Source: Anaerolineae bacterium
GTDB lineage: Bacteria; Chloroflexota; Anaerolineae; B4-G1
NCBI GenBank assembly: GCA_016783285.1
Contig: JADHWW010000049.1
Span: 1 to 14,860, forward strand
Direction: 5' to 3'
DNA: 14,860 bases
In this document: piece by piece, positions 6,778 through 14,579 of the stretch
Numbering within the stretch: the first letter of the stretch is position 1
Layout of the letters: every line of letters begins with the position of its first letter
Position numbers and translations under genes: made by a program
The notes under the pieces: model-generated
Told to the model about the DNA's origin: nothing
Seen by the model: only the letters and a program-made list of their open reading frames with translations
Database searches by the model: none

Positions 6778-8502
6778 CTACGGCAGCATCAGCCTCAAGA
6801 ACTCTTGCTCCGCCTCAACTGTCCATTCGCGCCCGTCCTTGAGCCTGGCATAGACACTGGGCAACTTTTCTTTCAGGTCTGGTAAGGCAGTGAGGGGGAA
6901 ATCCTTGATGTGGGGGTAGATGACGATTTTACCGGGGAAAACCGCATCCTTCGCCGCCTGCAAGCCGTCACGGGCGGCGCTGAGCGAGCCGACTGCCGCC
7001 ACCGACCGGTTGGGCGATAATGTGCCCGACTCCACCTGGCGTAACATCAGCCGCAGATCTTCGATGGTCGAGGCTGAGTGTCCGATGACCCGCGCGTCTT
7101 TGAGGTAAACGTCGCTCAGGTCAAGACTGACCATCGTCCCTCGGGCCACGCCAGCAAACACGTTCATCACACCTTTGGGAACTAGATAGGTTATGGCATC
7201 GGCAATGATGGCAGGGACAGGCGCCAGCACGACGATGTCGTCAAAGCCCTGCTCTTTGAAAGGGGCCATGCCCGCCGTGTAGACTTTTTCGTGCATCGGG
7301 TTGAGACAGACAAGGTTGATGCCCTTGGCTGCCGCCTCAGTAGCAAAGGTAACCCATAGGTCGTCGAGACGAAGGTCGCTGACATCGGTGCAGACGATGG
7401 TTGAAGGACCGTCGCTGATCTGTATGGCGCGCTGGACATGCATACGTCCCATCGGCCCGCCAGCGCCGACAAACCAGGCCCGCCCGCCCGCCTTGAGTGC
7501 AGAGCGGACCGGCACGCTGCTGTAGGCGTGGGCAATGTCGGGGCCAGGACCGCCCACATAGACCCAGCGGTTGTAGTGCACCCGCCCCACGTCTACAGCC
7601 ACCTTGCGCGGGAGCGGCGCGTCGGCGACGAGAGCCATGATGCCAAAGTCGGCCAGGCGCGGGCTGACCATCTCGATGAGGTCAGGATCGGCACCGAGCA
7701 GGACGATGTCGTCCACCTGGTCCACGGGCGGGGCAGTGACGTCGTCCATTTCGATCACCTCCACGCCCAGCGCCTCAGCCCGTGTCTTTAGCCAGTCGGC
7801 AAAAACGGCGGGGACGTCCGTCAGCAGCAATCGGTCGGGGTACGAGGCCTCGTCAAAGCTGGCACTGATGGTGTAGTCCCTTACCCCGCCACCCGGGGAG
7901 GGGTGTGCTCCGATGATCCAAGTTGTGCCACCCGGCTTCAGTCCAGTCCTGTATTGCAGCCGGTAGGCAGCAATGACGCAGGCCCATGGCTCGAGGAGGG
8001 CGCTCTCGGCGTAGCCAATGTCGGGTTTGAGGGGGATGAGGTAGTTGCCGTGGTCCCCATTGAGCACCCGCTGGTCAATCACGTTGTACTGGGCAAGGCC
8101 GCCCTGGATCTCGTAGCCGAAAGCATAACCCACGCCCCCTACGTAGATGTCGGTCTGAAGGGTGAGACGGTCGCCAACGTGGTACTGGTCGCGCAGGTCA
8201 TCGCCCACGCCGACGACGGTCATTGTGGTCTCGTGGCCCAGCACCACCGGGTCGGATTGCATGTCGCGGTAGATGCGGGGGTGCTGCGAGCCGAGCTGGA
8301 TGACTTTGATGTCGGAGAAGCACAGCCCGCAGGCGTCGTGGCGCACCAGCAGTTCGTCGGGACCGTATTCGGGCATGGGTACTTCGATGGGCTGCCCGTC
8401 GCGCCCCAGGTTCTCAAAGCCGGCGCCGTACAGGGGCCAGAGGCGGTTGCGGTCGGGTAGCGACGCCTCAGCGCGCCGGTAGTCGGTTAGCTTATCGGAC
8501 AC
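6778..8502 (-). CDS. long SorE-like zinc-dependent dehydrogenase with two Rossmann-like regions
   Basis: At 574 residues this is much longer than the usual 340-420 of zinc alcohol dehydrogenases. The N-terminal GroES-like domain has catalytic-zinc ligands in CGLCFSD (C61) and LGHETT (H90, E91) and a later LLEPWACV (E171), but no four-cysteine structural-zinc loop. DPVVLGHET and GYAFGYEIQGGLAQYNVI recall L-sorbose-1-phosphate reductase (SorE). A first nucleotide-fold-like region (about 193-318) starts with IIGAHPSPGGG rather than GxGxxG; a second (about 338-500) has a good GAGGPMGR. The start is GTG at 8502 with GGGAGG five bases upstream; an in-frame TTG at 8523 would overrun this site. It sits 21 bases after the PHP gene. 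The substrate is unknown; a sugar or polyol phosphate is inferred from family and context. Confidence 0.85.
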   Translation of the reverse strand: MSDKLTDYRRAEASLPDRNRLWPLYGAGFENLGRDGQPIEVPMPEYGPDELLVRHDACGLCFSDIKVIQLGSQHPRIYRDMQSDPVVLGHETTMTVVGVGDDLRDQYHVGDRLTLQTDIYVGGVGYAFGYEIQGGLAQYNVIDQRVLNGDHGNYLIPLKPDIGYAESALLEPWACVIAAYRLQYRTGLKPGGTTWIIGAHPSPGGGVRDYTISASFDEASYPDRLLLTDVPAVFADWLKTRAEALGVEVIEMDDVTAPPVDQVDDIVLLGADPDLIEMVSPRLADFGIMALVADAPLPRKVAVDVGRVHYNRWVYVGGPGPDIAHAYSSVPVRSALKAGGRAWFVGAGGPMGRMHVQRAIQISDGPSTIVCTDVSDLRLDDLWVTFATEAAAKGINLVCLNPMHEKVYTAGMAPFKEQGFDDIVVLAPVPAIIADAITYLVPKGVMNVFAGVARGTMVSLDLSDVYLKDARVIGHSASTIEDLRLMLRQVESGTLSPNRSVAAVGSLSAARDGLQAAKDAVFPGKIVIYPHIKDFPLTALPDLKEKLPSVYARLKDGREWTVEAEQEFLRLMLP

Positions 8503-8523
8503 AAGTTCCTCCCATCCCCTCAA

Positions 8524-9870
8524 CTACTCGTTCAACTTTGATAAGACATGGGCAGGTGGCATGGTCGCATCCAATTGCTTGAGCCGTGCCACACCTGCCT
8601 TGCCCGGCGGCACCAGGTATCCCACCCTGGTGTAGAAATCGTTACGCGCCCGGCGAGAGGGCATATAGATTTGCGCCCACTCGCTCTGATAGCCCAGCCC
8701 CAACGCGCGTTGAAGGATGGTGTGGCCATAGATGAAATGCGCGCCGTCGAGAAATGCCTGGCGCACCGGGGCCAGTTCCGCGGCATCAAAATCATCAACC
8801 AGCTTTTGCCCAAAACTGTTCATCTCCGTCCCGACGTTCAGCGGCAGCGCCAGGTCCTGGGCCAGCCGGACGACGTCGTACAGTTTCTGCACCTTCAGGC
8901 GGCGGGTCTCAAGGTCGGCGATGTTCCAATTGCGGTCGGGTATGATGTTGAGGGCGACCACGCCCTTGCCGATCAGCAGATCCAGCAACTCTTCGATGGC
9001 CTGTTCGCCAGCAGAGGTGCCATCCAACCAGGCAGCGCAAGGTAGCGCACCACATGCCACGATCAGCTCGTGAAACTCCTCCACCGTGGGGAAAGTGCCT
9101 GGGTTAGGTTGAACATATCCCACACCACCACGCTTCATCAACTTGGCGCGAATCAGATTTTGGAACCCGGGCGTATCGTCCATGAGCGTTGCCACTTGCT
9201 CGGGCTCGACGTTCAGCTTGTCGGCCCAGAACTCAACCGGGTTCGGGATGATGCGTTCTGCTGCCCGTATATAGGCCACGACCATGTGACGCTCGGTGGC
9301 GGTCCCCGCTGGCGTAAGAGGCAATACGTCTCGCTCGTAATCAATCGCCACCGGGTCCAGGTGAGCGTTGATGCGATCCATCATATCTCGGCTACGCCAG
9401 GCGGCCCGCTGACGCAAATCGCCCAGGATGCAGGCGGCTGTTTCAGTCACTTGGCTGGAGGTGAACCCAATGCCCATGTGGTAGCAGATGCCCGGCTCGC
9501 TGGGAGAGTTGATCTCGCGCCTCGCAAACTCGGGGATGAAAACGCGGGTCTCTATCCCCGCGCTGCCCCGCACTCCGACCAGCTCGCAGGCACCCAGAAA
9601 CTCGTCCACGCCATCCAACACATCGAAATCAACGATGCCCATCAGCCGGAAGCCTCGCCGCTTGGCCAACCAGGCCAGCGACGTGGGCGAGTGACCGCAG
9701 GCATTGAAGGAGAAAAAGGTGTGGCAATGCATGTTGGCCACGTCGGCTTCCGGCTCCAGTGGAACAGTGCCCTGTTGGGCCAGCGAGACTAGCTCTGCCA
9801 GGGCATTGGCACGGACATCCGGGGCAAAGTCATTGAGGCTCGTTTCTAAGTCAGCAACTCGCTGGTTGAT
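8524..9870 (-). CDS. PHP-domain protein, probable metal-dependent hydrolase; apparent ATC start
   Basis: About 448 residues. PHP-type motifs are clear: MHCHTFFSFNA (metal-binding HxH), GIVDFDVLDG, GSAGIETRVF, and CYHMGIGF. TERHMVVAYIRAA resembles the RxHIA segment of COG0613-type PHP proteins. Near the C-terminus, where PHP proteins carry AHP and G-D-x-H ligands, this one has ALPCAAWLDG and VGTEMNSFG, so part of the metal set differs. The first ATG/GTG/TTG in frame is GTG at 9741, only four residues before the metal-binding histidines. The frame stays open upstream and encodes a plausible helix (NQRVADLETSLNDFAP, then ANALAELVSLA), and AGGAGG at 9877-9882 lies 6 bases before an ATC at 9868-9870. 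I therefore place the start there. It may hydrolyse a phosphate ester; function is not established. Confidence 0.8.
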   Translation of the reverse strand: MNQRVADLETSLNDFAPDVRANALAELVSLAQQGTVPLEPEADVANMHCHTFFSFNACGHSPTSLAWLAKRRGFRLMGIVDFDVLDGVDEFLGACELVGVRGSAGIETRVFIPEFARREINSPSEPGICYHMGIGFTSSQVTETAACILGDLRQRAAWRSRDMMDRINAHLDPVAIDYERDVLPLTPAGTATERHMVVAYIRAAERIIPNPVEFWADKLNVEPEQVATLMDDTPGFQNLIRAKLMKRGGVGYVQPNPGTFPTVEEFHELIVACGALPCAAWLDGTSAGEQAIEELLDLLIGKGVVALNIIPDRNWNIADLETRRLKVQKLYDVVRLAQDLALPLNVGTEMNSFGQKLVDDFDAAELAPVRQAFLDGAHFIYGHTILQRALGLGYQSEWAQIYMPSRRARNDFYTRVGYLVPPGKAGVARLKQLDATMPPAHVLSKLNE

Positions 9871-9876
9871 TGGTCC

Positions 9877-9882
9877 CCTCCT
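9877..9882 (-). promoter_or_regulatory. ribosome-binding site deciding the PHP-gene start
   Basis: AGGAGG on the minus strand, in AAAGAGGAGGG, with exactly 6 bases to the ATC at 9868-9870. No ATG, GTG or TTG occurs in this frame between the site and 9741, so the site would be wasted if translation began at the GTG. Confidence 0.7.
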
Positions 9883-9887
9883 CTTTC

Positions 9888-9922
9888 AAGAAACCAGGTT
9901 TTTTTGAAAAACCTGGTTTCTT
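9888..9922. repeat. perfect 16-bp inverted repeat overlapping a stop codon
   Basis: AAGAAACCAGGTTTTT (9888-9903) and AAAAACCTGGTTTCTT (9907-9922) are exact reverse complements around a 3-base loop. The right arm contains two bases of the TAA stop (9921-9923) of the upstream zinc dehydrogenase. In the transcript it would form a stable hairpin between that gene and the PHP gene. It lacks a U-run after the stem, so it is not a classical intrinsic terminator; 3'-end protection or partial termination is possible. It also looks like a dispersed palindromic repeat. Confidence 0.9.
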
Positions 9923-10988
9923 ATGCGTTGGAAACCTGGATAATCGCCCGCAACACCCCATCGTCGTAAGCGGCGACCATCTCAAAGGCCTCGGTGATGC
10001 GCTCTAGGGGAAATGTGTGGGTAACCAGGGATTTGACATCCACCATGCCTGTCTGCACCAGGCGGATGGCCCGAGGGTAGGTGTGCTTCATGCGCCGCAC
10101 CAGCTTAATGGTCAGACCCTTGTGGCGAACGGTGGAGGCGTTCATGGTCATGGTGTCATCGGCCGGGATGCCAGCGACGATCACCTTGCCGCCGATGCGT
10201 GCCACAGCAGCGGCTTGCTGAGGAGTTTCCGGTGCGCCAGCGGCCTCAAAAGCCACGTCCACGCCACGCCCGCCAGTCAGGCGCATGATCTCGGCAACGA
10301 CATCCGTCCCATTTTCATAAGGGTCCAGCGCTGCATCGGCGATGTAGTCCAAGGCGAATTGCCGCCGGTAGGCCAGCGGTTCGGTCATGTAGATCGCGCT
10401 GGCACCAGACGCCTTTGCCACCGCCGCGATCAATAGCCCGATGGGACCGGCTCCCAGCACGGCGACAGTATACCCTGGTCTCAGGTGTGCCAGGTCAACA
10501 GAGTGGATGGCGACGCCCAGCGGTTCCAGCATCGCGCCCTCCGCAGGCCCAAATCCTGGCGGCAAGGGAAAGCAGTTTCCGGCGGGCATAACGGTGTACT
10601 CGGCGAAAACGCCATCTATCGGCGGCGTACCGCGAAAGTGAACGTTTGGGCACAGATTGGGATGCCCATGTTGGCAGGGTTCGCACTCTCCGCAGTAGAT
10701 CGCCGGATCGACGGCGACCAACTGCCCGACGTCCAGCTCCTCGATGCCCGGACCCAACTCAGCGACCCAGGCCGAGAACTCGTGGCCCATGATGATGGGG
10801 CCGGTCACCACCTGGCTGCCGATGCGGCCCTCCAGGTAGTAGTGGACGTCGGAACCACAAATACTCACAGAGGCCACTTTCAGAAGCACCTCGTCAGGGC
10901 CGGGTGTCGGTCGGGGCAGGTCTTCCAGCTTTATGTCACGGATGCCGTGCAGGCGCGCTGCACGCATTGTACGTAATTCGTCACTCAT
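9921..10988 (-). CDS. medium-chain zinc dehydrogenase, sorbitol/threonine dehydrogenase type
   Basis: The 355-residue NAD(P)-dependent dehydrogenase has the catalytic-zinc cysteine in SICGSDVHYY, the GHEFSAWV motif, the structural-zinc loop CGECEPCQHGHPNLC with four cysteines, EPLGVAIHSV, and the Rossmann motif GAGPIGLL. ICGSDVHYY and the overall order match polyol dehydrogenases (sorbitol, xylitol or galactitol type) and also threonine dehydrogenases. Length is normal, unlike the neighbouring SorE-like paralogue. The ATG at 10988 is chosen because GGAGGT lies 9 bases upstream; a GTG at 10997 sits directly on that site. It follows the rhamnulokinase-like gene by 34 bases, so an oxidation of a polyol, lactaldehyde reduction or dehydrogenation of a deoxy-sugar are all consistent roles. 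Confidence 0.9.
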   Translation of the reverse strand: MSDELRTMRAARLHGIRDIKLEDLPRPTPGPDEVLLKVASVSICGSDVHYYLEGRIGSQVVTGPIIMGHEFSAWVAELGPGIEELDVGQLVAVDPAIYCGECEPCQHGHPNLCPNVHFRGTPPIDGVFAEYTVMPAGNCFPLPPGFGPAEGAMLEPLGVAIHSVDLAHLRPGYTVAVLGAGPIGLLIAAVAKASGASAIYMTEPLAYRRQFALDYIADAALDPYENGTDVVAEIMRLTGGRGVDVAFEAAGAPETPQQAAAVARIGGKVIVAGIPADDTMTMNASTVRHKGLTIKLVRRMKHTYPRAIRLVQTGMVDVKSLVTHTFPLERITEAFEMVAAYDDGVLRAIIQVSNA

Positions 10989-11022
10989 ACCTGACACACC
11001 TCCAAAAGAGTCTGGGCTTGCT

Positions 11023-12540
11023 CTAGCCGTTCTGCTCCATCACGGCCAGGAAGCGAGTATAAGCCTCATCCCACTCAGCCCCGCCGGTAGGCTCATAGGT
11101 GGCGACGTCAAAGGAATGGCGCACGATCCGCCGCCCCTCCTCCAGGGATCCGATGTGTCCCAGCGCCATCGCCTGCATGATGACATTGCCGGCAGCCGTA
11201 GCCTCGATGGGCCCGGTAATCACCTGCCGACCGGTCGCGTCGGCGGCGAACTGGTTGAGCAGCCGGTTCTGCGTCCCGCCGCCGACGATATGGATGGGTG
11301 CCAGGCGACGGCCCAGGATCTCCTCAAGCCGCTCCAGCACCCAGCGGTACTTGAGCGCCAGGCTCTCCAGCACGCAGCGAACGATCGCCCCCTTATTGTG
11401 CGGAACCCGCTGGTCCGTCTTCTGACAGAAGGTGCGGATGCGAGCTGGCATATCGCCCGGCTTGAGAAACTCGGGGTAGTCGGGGTCAACGACAGATTGC
11501 AGAGGGGCGGCCTGAGCCGCCATCTGCGTCAAATCGTCGTACGAGAATTCTTCGTCCTGGCGCGCCCACGTGCGCCGGCACTCCTGTACCAGCCACAACC
11601 CGGTAATGTTCTTCAAGAAGCGGAAGGTACCGCCTACGCCTCCTTCGTTGGTGAAATCGAAGGCCAGGCTTTGCTCGTTGATGACGGGCTCTGGCAACTC
11701 GGCGCCCATCAACGACCACGTACCGGAACTGATGTACACAAAGTCCGATCCTTCGGCGGCGCTCAGGACAGGCCCTTCGGCGGGGACCGCCGCCACTGCG
11801 CATCCGGTGTCGTGGCAGGCTGGGGCGATAACCGGCAGGCCACTCAGGCCAACCTCCTCGGCTACTGACGGCAACAACTCGCCCAAGACAGTCCCTGGCG
11901 GCACGATCTCGGGGAAGATGCGAGTGGGGATGTCCATCTTTTCGAGCAACGGCCTGGCCCAATCGCCTTGGCGCGGGTCGTAACACTGGGTGGTGGTGGC
12001 AATGCTGAACTCGCACACCTTGCGCCCGGTGAGCCAGTAATTGAACAGGTCGGGCATGGTCAGGAAGGTCTCGGCGATGTCGAGGGCCGGTGATTGGCGG
12101 ACAACCATTGAAAGCAACTGGTACAGGCTATTGATCTGCATAAACTGAATGCCGGTCTGCTCGAATATTTCCGCGCGGGGCACGCGGCGGAAGGCCTCGT
12201 CGAGCATGCCATCGGTCCGGCTGTCACGGTAGTGGTAGGGATTCGAGACCAACGCGCCGTCCCGGTCAAGCAAGCCAAAATCCACGCCCCATGTGTCAAG
12301 ACCAACGCCAGACAGGTCGGCCCCGTACTCCTGAATGGCCAGTGCTAAGCCCTGCTTGACCTCGCTCCAAAGACGCAACGCATCCCAGTGCAGGCCATCC
12401 GGCAGGCGCACCGGGCCGTTGGGAAACCGATGCACTTCTGAAAGCCTGAGCCTCTCTCCGTCGAACTGGCCCAGTACAGCGCGACCACTCTCCGCGCCCA
12501 GGTCGAAGGCCAAAAAGTTATGCTGATGAGACACGATCAT
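11023..12540 (-). CDS. rhaB: rhamnulokinase-family FGGY carbohydrate kinase
   Basis: It phosphorylates a ketose at C1 (L-rhamnulose, or L-fuculose, which RhaB-like kinases serve in some bacteria). FGGY-kinase features: FLAFDLGAESGRAVLG at the N-terminus, LDTWGVDFGLLDRDG with the catalytic aspartate, NPYHYRDSRTDGM, CHDTGCAVAAVP, YISSGTWSLMG for ATP binding, and the C-terminal IVGGGTQNRLLNQFAADATGR. Length is about 505 residues, slightly over the usual 480-490. The excess includes an in-frame segment PVLSAAEG (about residues 256-263) made by repeat copy C. The start is ATG at 12540 or GTG at 12534; the GGGGGAG just upstream spaces better to the GTG. The adjacent fucose isomerase suggests fuculose/rhamnulose work, but no aldolase is in view. 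Confidence 0.92.
   Translation of the reverse strand: MIVSHQHNFLAFDLGAESGRAVLGQFDGERLRLSEVHRFPNGPVRLPDGLHWDALRLWSEVKQGLALAIQEYGADLSGVGLDTWGVDFGLLDRDGALVSNPYHYRDSRTDGMLDEAFRRVPRAEIFEQTGIQFMQINSLYQLLSMVVRQSPALDIAETFLTMPDLFNYWLTGRKVCEFSIATTTQCYDPRQGDWARPLLEKMDIPTRIFPEIVPPGTVLGELLPSVAEEVGLSGLPVIAPACHDTGCAVAAVPAEGPVLSAAEGSDFVYISSGTWSLMGAELPEPVINEQSLAFDFTNEGGVGGTFRFLKNITGLWLVQECRRTWARQDEEFSYDDLTQMAAQAAPLQSVVDPDYPEFLKPGDMPARIRTFCQKTDQRVPHNKGAIVRCVLESLALKYRWVLERLEEILGRRLAPIHIVGGGTQNRLLNQFAADATGRQVITGPIEATAAGNVIMQAMALGHIGSLEEGRRIVRHSFDVATYEPTGGAEWDEAYTRFLAVMEQNG
11750..11783. repeat. CCTTCG...CTCAGG short interspersed repeat, copy C, inside rhaB, with 10-bp direct flanks
   Basis: The plus strand reads CCTTCGGCGGCGCTCAGG at 11750-11767, opposite in orientation to copies A and B. 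The 10-mer CCTTCGGCGG occurs at 11750-11759 and again at 11774-11783, a 24-base offset equal to eight codons. Removing one 24-base unit restores AVPAEGSDFVYISSG, a normal rhamnulokinase sequence. This looks like an in-frame insertion or duplication event. Confidence 0.8.
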
Positions 12541-12570
12541 CTCCCCCTTAATTCTACACAGGTTCATTGA

Positions 12571-12615
12571 AACCGGGCGGGTGTCATCGCTAATCAGACC
12601 GGCACCCGCCCGGTT
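12571..12615. promoter_or_regulatory. perfect 13-bp GC-rich stem-loop in the rhaB leader
   Basis: AACCGGGCGGGTG (12571-12583) and CACCCGCCCGGTT (12603-12615) are exact reverse complements around a 19-base loop. In the minus-strand transcript the stem ends about 30 bases before the rhaB start and is followed by only three U residues, so it is a poor intrinsic terminator. It may be an RNA processing, stability or attenuation element separating fucI from rhaB expression, or a protein-binding palindrome. Function is inferred from position only. Confidence 0.7.
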
Positions 12616-12637
12616 GCTTGATCCATGGCGAAAGCGT

Positions 12638-12726
12638 GAACACGAATGACGCGAATGTGAGCGAAGGGCACGAAAGGGGTGTCTTGTGTTTCGTGGCTTT
12701 CGTCCCTGTTCGTGGTTTTCGTGTTC
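12638..12726. repeat. palindromic CGAA/TTCG array after fucI
   Basis: CGAA occurs at 12643, 12652, 12662 and 12671 (steps 9, 10, 9) and TTCG at 12690, 12699, 12709 and 12718 (steps 9, 10, 9). Every CGAA pairs in exact register with a TTCG around a centre near 12682. The outer ends GAACACGAA (12638-12646) and TTCGTGTTC (12718-12726) are perfect complements. The right end overlaps the fucI stop codon. It is a dispersed-repeat type palindrome of about 89 bases. Confidence 0.88.
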
Positions 12727-14536
12727 AGTACAACGGCCCAAAATTAGCGCAGGCTCTAAAGTCGGCACCCTGCGGGTCCATCGCGCCAAAAGCGGTCCAG
12801 GCGCTGGGCTGGAAGATCCTCTCTTCAGGCACGTTGTGCATGTAGACCGGAATACGCAGCATAGAGGCCAGGGTGATCAGATCAGCACCGATGTAACCAT
12901 AGCTAATCGCGCCGTGGTTGGCACCCCATTTGTACATCACGGAGTAGACGTCCTTGAAAGGGCCACTGCCCGTCAAGTTGGGCACAAACCAATGGGTTGG
13001 CCAGGTGGGGTTGGTGCGCTCATCCAAGGTGTGGTGGACGTCCTCCGGCAGGTCCACGGTGTACCCCTCCGCAATTTGTAACACTGGACCAAGCCCTTTG
13101 ATCAGGTTGACTCTGGACATGGTGATCGGCATGCCCCCACGGGTTAGGAAGCTGGAGGAGAAACCGCCCCCTCGGAAGTATTCCGTGATCGCTGGGTACC
13201 AGGTTGTAGCGTTAAGGCACTTTTCAACCTCTTCGGGAGTGATGTCCCAGAAGGCTTTCATGGCCGGCTGACCGTCAATCGTCTGCAGGCCGGTGGCGTC
13301 CAGGGTGGCGGAGCCAGAGTTGATCAGGTGGATGATCCCACCCTCCGCTAGGCCGGTCAGTTCGTAGTCCGTCACCCGCTTGAGCGCTGCCGGGCTCCAG
13401 TAGGTCCTCACATCAGCAAAGACCTGAGCAGTGTTGGTCAAGAGGTGCCCAAAGAGCATGGCTACCCCGTTGAGGCAGTCGTTTTCCGTGGCCACGACAA
13501 ACGGTTCTCGAATGCCGTTCCAGTCGAAGGAGGAGTTGAGGATGGCCTCCAGGAAATCACCGTTGGGGAAGTGATCGGTCCATTGCCGCTGCCCCTGAAA
13601 GCCCGAAGCGATGGCGTTGTGCCCTAGCGCCTCCTCGCCGTAGCCGAGTTCTGCCAGCCGGGGGTTGCCCACCATCAAGTCCCGAGCGATCATCGCCATC
13701 TTTACTGAGGTCGCCCAGTCTTTATCCTTCTGCTCTCTGCTGCGCTGTTGACCTGGAGGATTATAGTCTTTGCCTTCCTCGCAGTTCTCCCTGACCCACG
13801 CCAAGGCCCGCTCGAATTCCTTCTGATCGTAGATCTCCTCGTCAATACGGCGGACGAACTCGGTCATATCTACCGCCTCTACCCGCATTCCCAGGTAGCT
13901 CTCAAAGAAGGATGGATCTACAATTGATCCGGCGATGCCCATTGAGACGCCGCCCATCGAGAGGTAGGATTTGCCGCGCATGGTAGCCACGGCCAGTCCC
14001 ACTCTGGCAAATTGCAGCAGCCTTTCCTGCACATCGGCCGGAATCGAGGTGTCCCCTGCGTCCTGGACGTCGCGTCCGTAAATGCTGAAAGCTGGCAGCC
14101 CCTTCTGATTGTGCCCGGCCAGGACCGCCGCCAGATAGACCGCGCCAGGGCGCTCGGTGCCGTTGAAACCCCACACCGCCTTGGGCAGGTGAGGATCCAT
14201 GTCCATCGTTTCTGCGCCGTAGCACCAGCAGGGCGTGACGGTGAGCGAGACGCCGATGCCTTCTCTGGCGAACTTGGCAGCGGCCTGGGCGGCTTCGGCC
14301 ACGCCGCCGATGCAGGTATCGGCGATGACGCACTCGACCGGCAGGCCGTTGGAGTGGCGCAGGTTTTCCGTCAGGAACTCCGCCACCGCTTTGGCCAGGG
14401 CCATCGTTTGGTCTTCCAGGGACTCTCTCACCCCTTTCCGCCGGCCATCAATGGTGGGGCGAATGCCGATTTTGGGCATATCGCCGATCAGTCTGTTCTG
14501 AGGGGGATTCATCTTAATATCTTTTACATTCGCCAT
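12725..14536 (-). CDS. fucI: L-fucose isomerase
   Basis: The 603-residue protein interconverts L-fucose and L-fuculose (also D-arabinose/D-ribulose) with Mn2+ in the cytoplasm; the E. coli enzyme is of similar size (591). Visible family marks are [20 protein letters not shown] at the N-terminus, [24 protein letters not shown] split over residues about 122-145, [36 protein letters not shown] with the metal-binding glutamate and aspartate, and [15 protein letters not shown] with the metal-binding histidine. The start ATG has AAGGAGG a few bases upstream, the strongest ribosome-binding site in the block. It lies 43 bases after the ribulokinase-like gene and its stop lies in a palindromic repeat. 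No missing residue is evident. L-rhamnose or D-arabinose as the true substrate cannot be excluded. Confidence 0.95.
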   Translation of the reverse strand: MANVKDIKMNPPQNRLIGDMPKIGIRPTIDGRRKGVRESLEDQTMALAKAVAEFLTENLRHSNGLPVECVIADTCIGGVAEAAQAAAKFAREGIGVSLTVTPCWCYGAETMDMDPHLPKAVWGFNGTERPGAVYLAAVLAGHNQKGLPAFSIYGRDVQDAGDTSIPADVQERLLQFARVGLAVATMRGKSYLSMGGVSMGIAGSIVDPSFFESYLGMRVEAVDMTEFVRRIDEEIYDQKEFERALAWVRENCEEGKDYNPPGQQRSREQKDKDWATSVKMAMIARDLMVGNPRLAELGYGEEALGHNAIASGFQGQRQWTDHFPNGDFLEAILNSSFDWNGIREPFVVATENDCLNGVAMLFGHLLTNTAQVFADVRTYWSPAALKRVTDYELTGLAEGGIIHLINSGSATLDATGLQTIDGQPAMKAFWDITPEEVEKCLNATTWYPAITEYFRGGGFSSSFLTRGGMPITMSRVNLIKGLGPVLQIAEGYTVDLPEDVHHTLDERTNPTWPTHWFVPNLTGSGPFKDVYSVMYKWGANHGAISYGYIGADLITLASMLRIPVYMHNVPEERIFQPSAWTAFGAMDPQGADFRACANFGPLY

Positions 14537-14579
14537 TGTTATCCTCCTTGAAGTAGATCTCCGCTCACATTCTGAACCT

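Noticed and set aside
9070..9792. Plus-strand open frame opposite the PHP gene
   Set aside because: No recognisable domain, no ribosome-binding site of note, and fully opposite a gene with clear motifs.
10933..11868. Plus-strand open frame across the Zn dehydrogenase and rhaB
   Set aside because: It spans two well-supported minus-strand genes and has low-complexity antisense composition.
12541..12789. In-frame N-terminal extension of rhaB overlapping the end of fucI
   Set aside because: It translates the palindromic repeats and the stem-loop, and FGGY kinases begin just before FLAFDLG.
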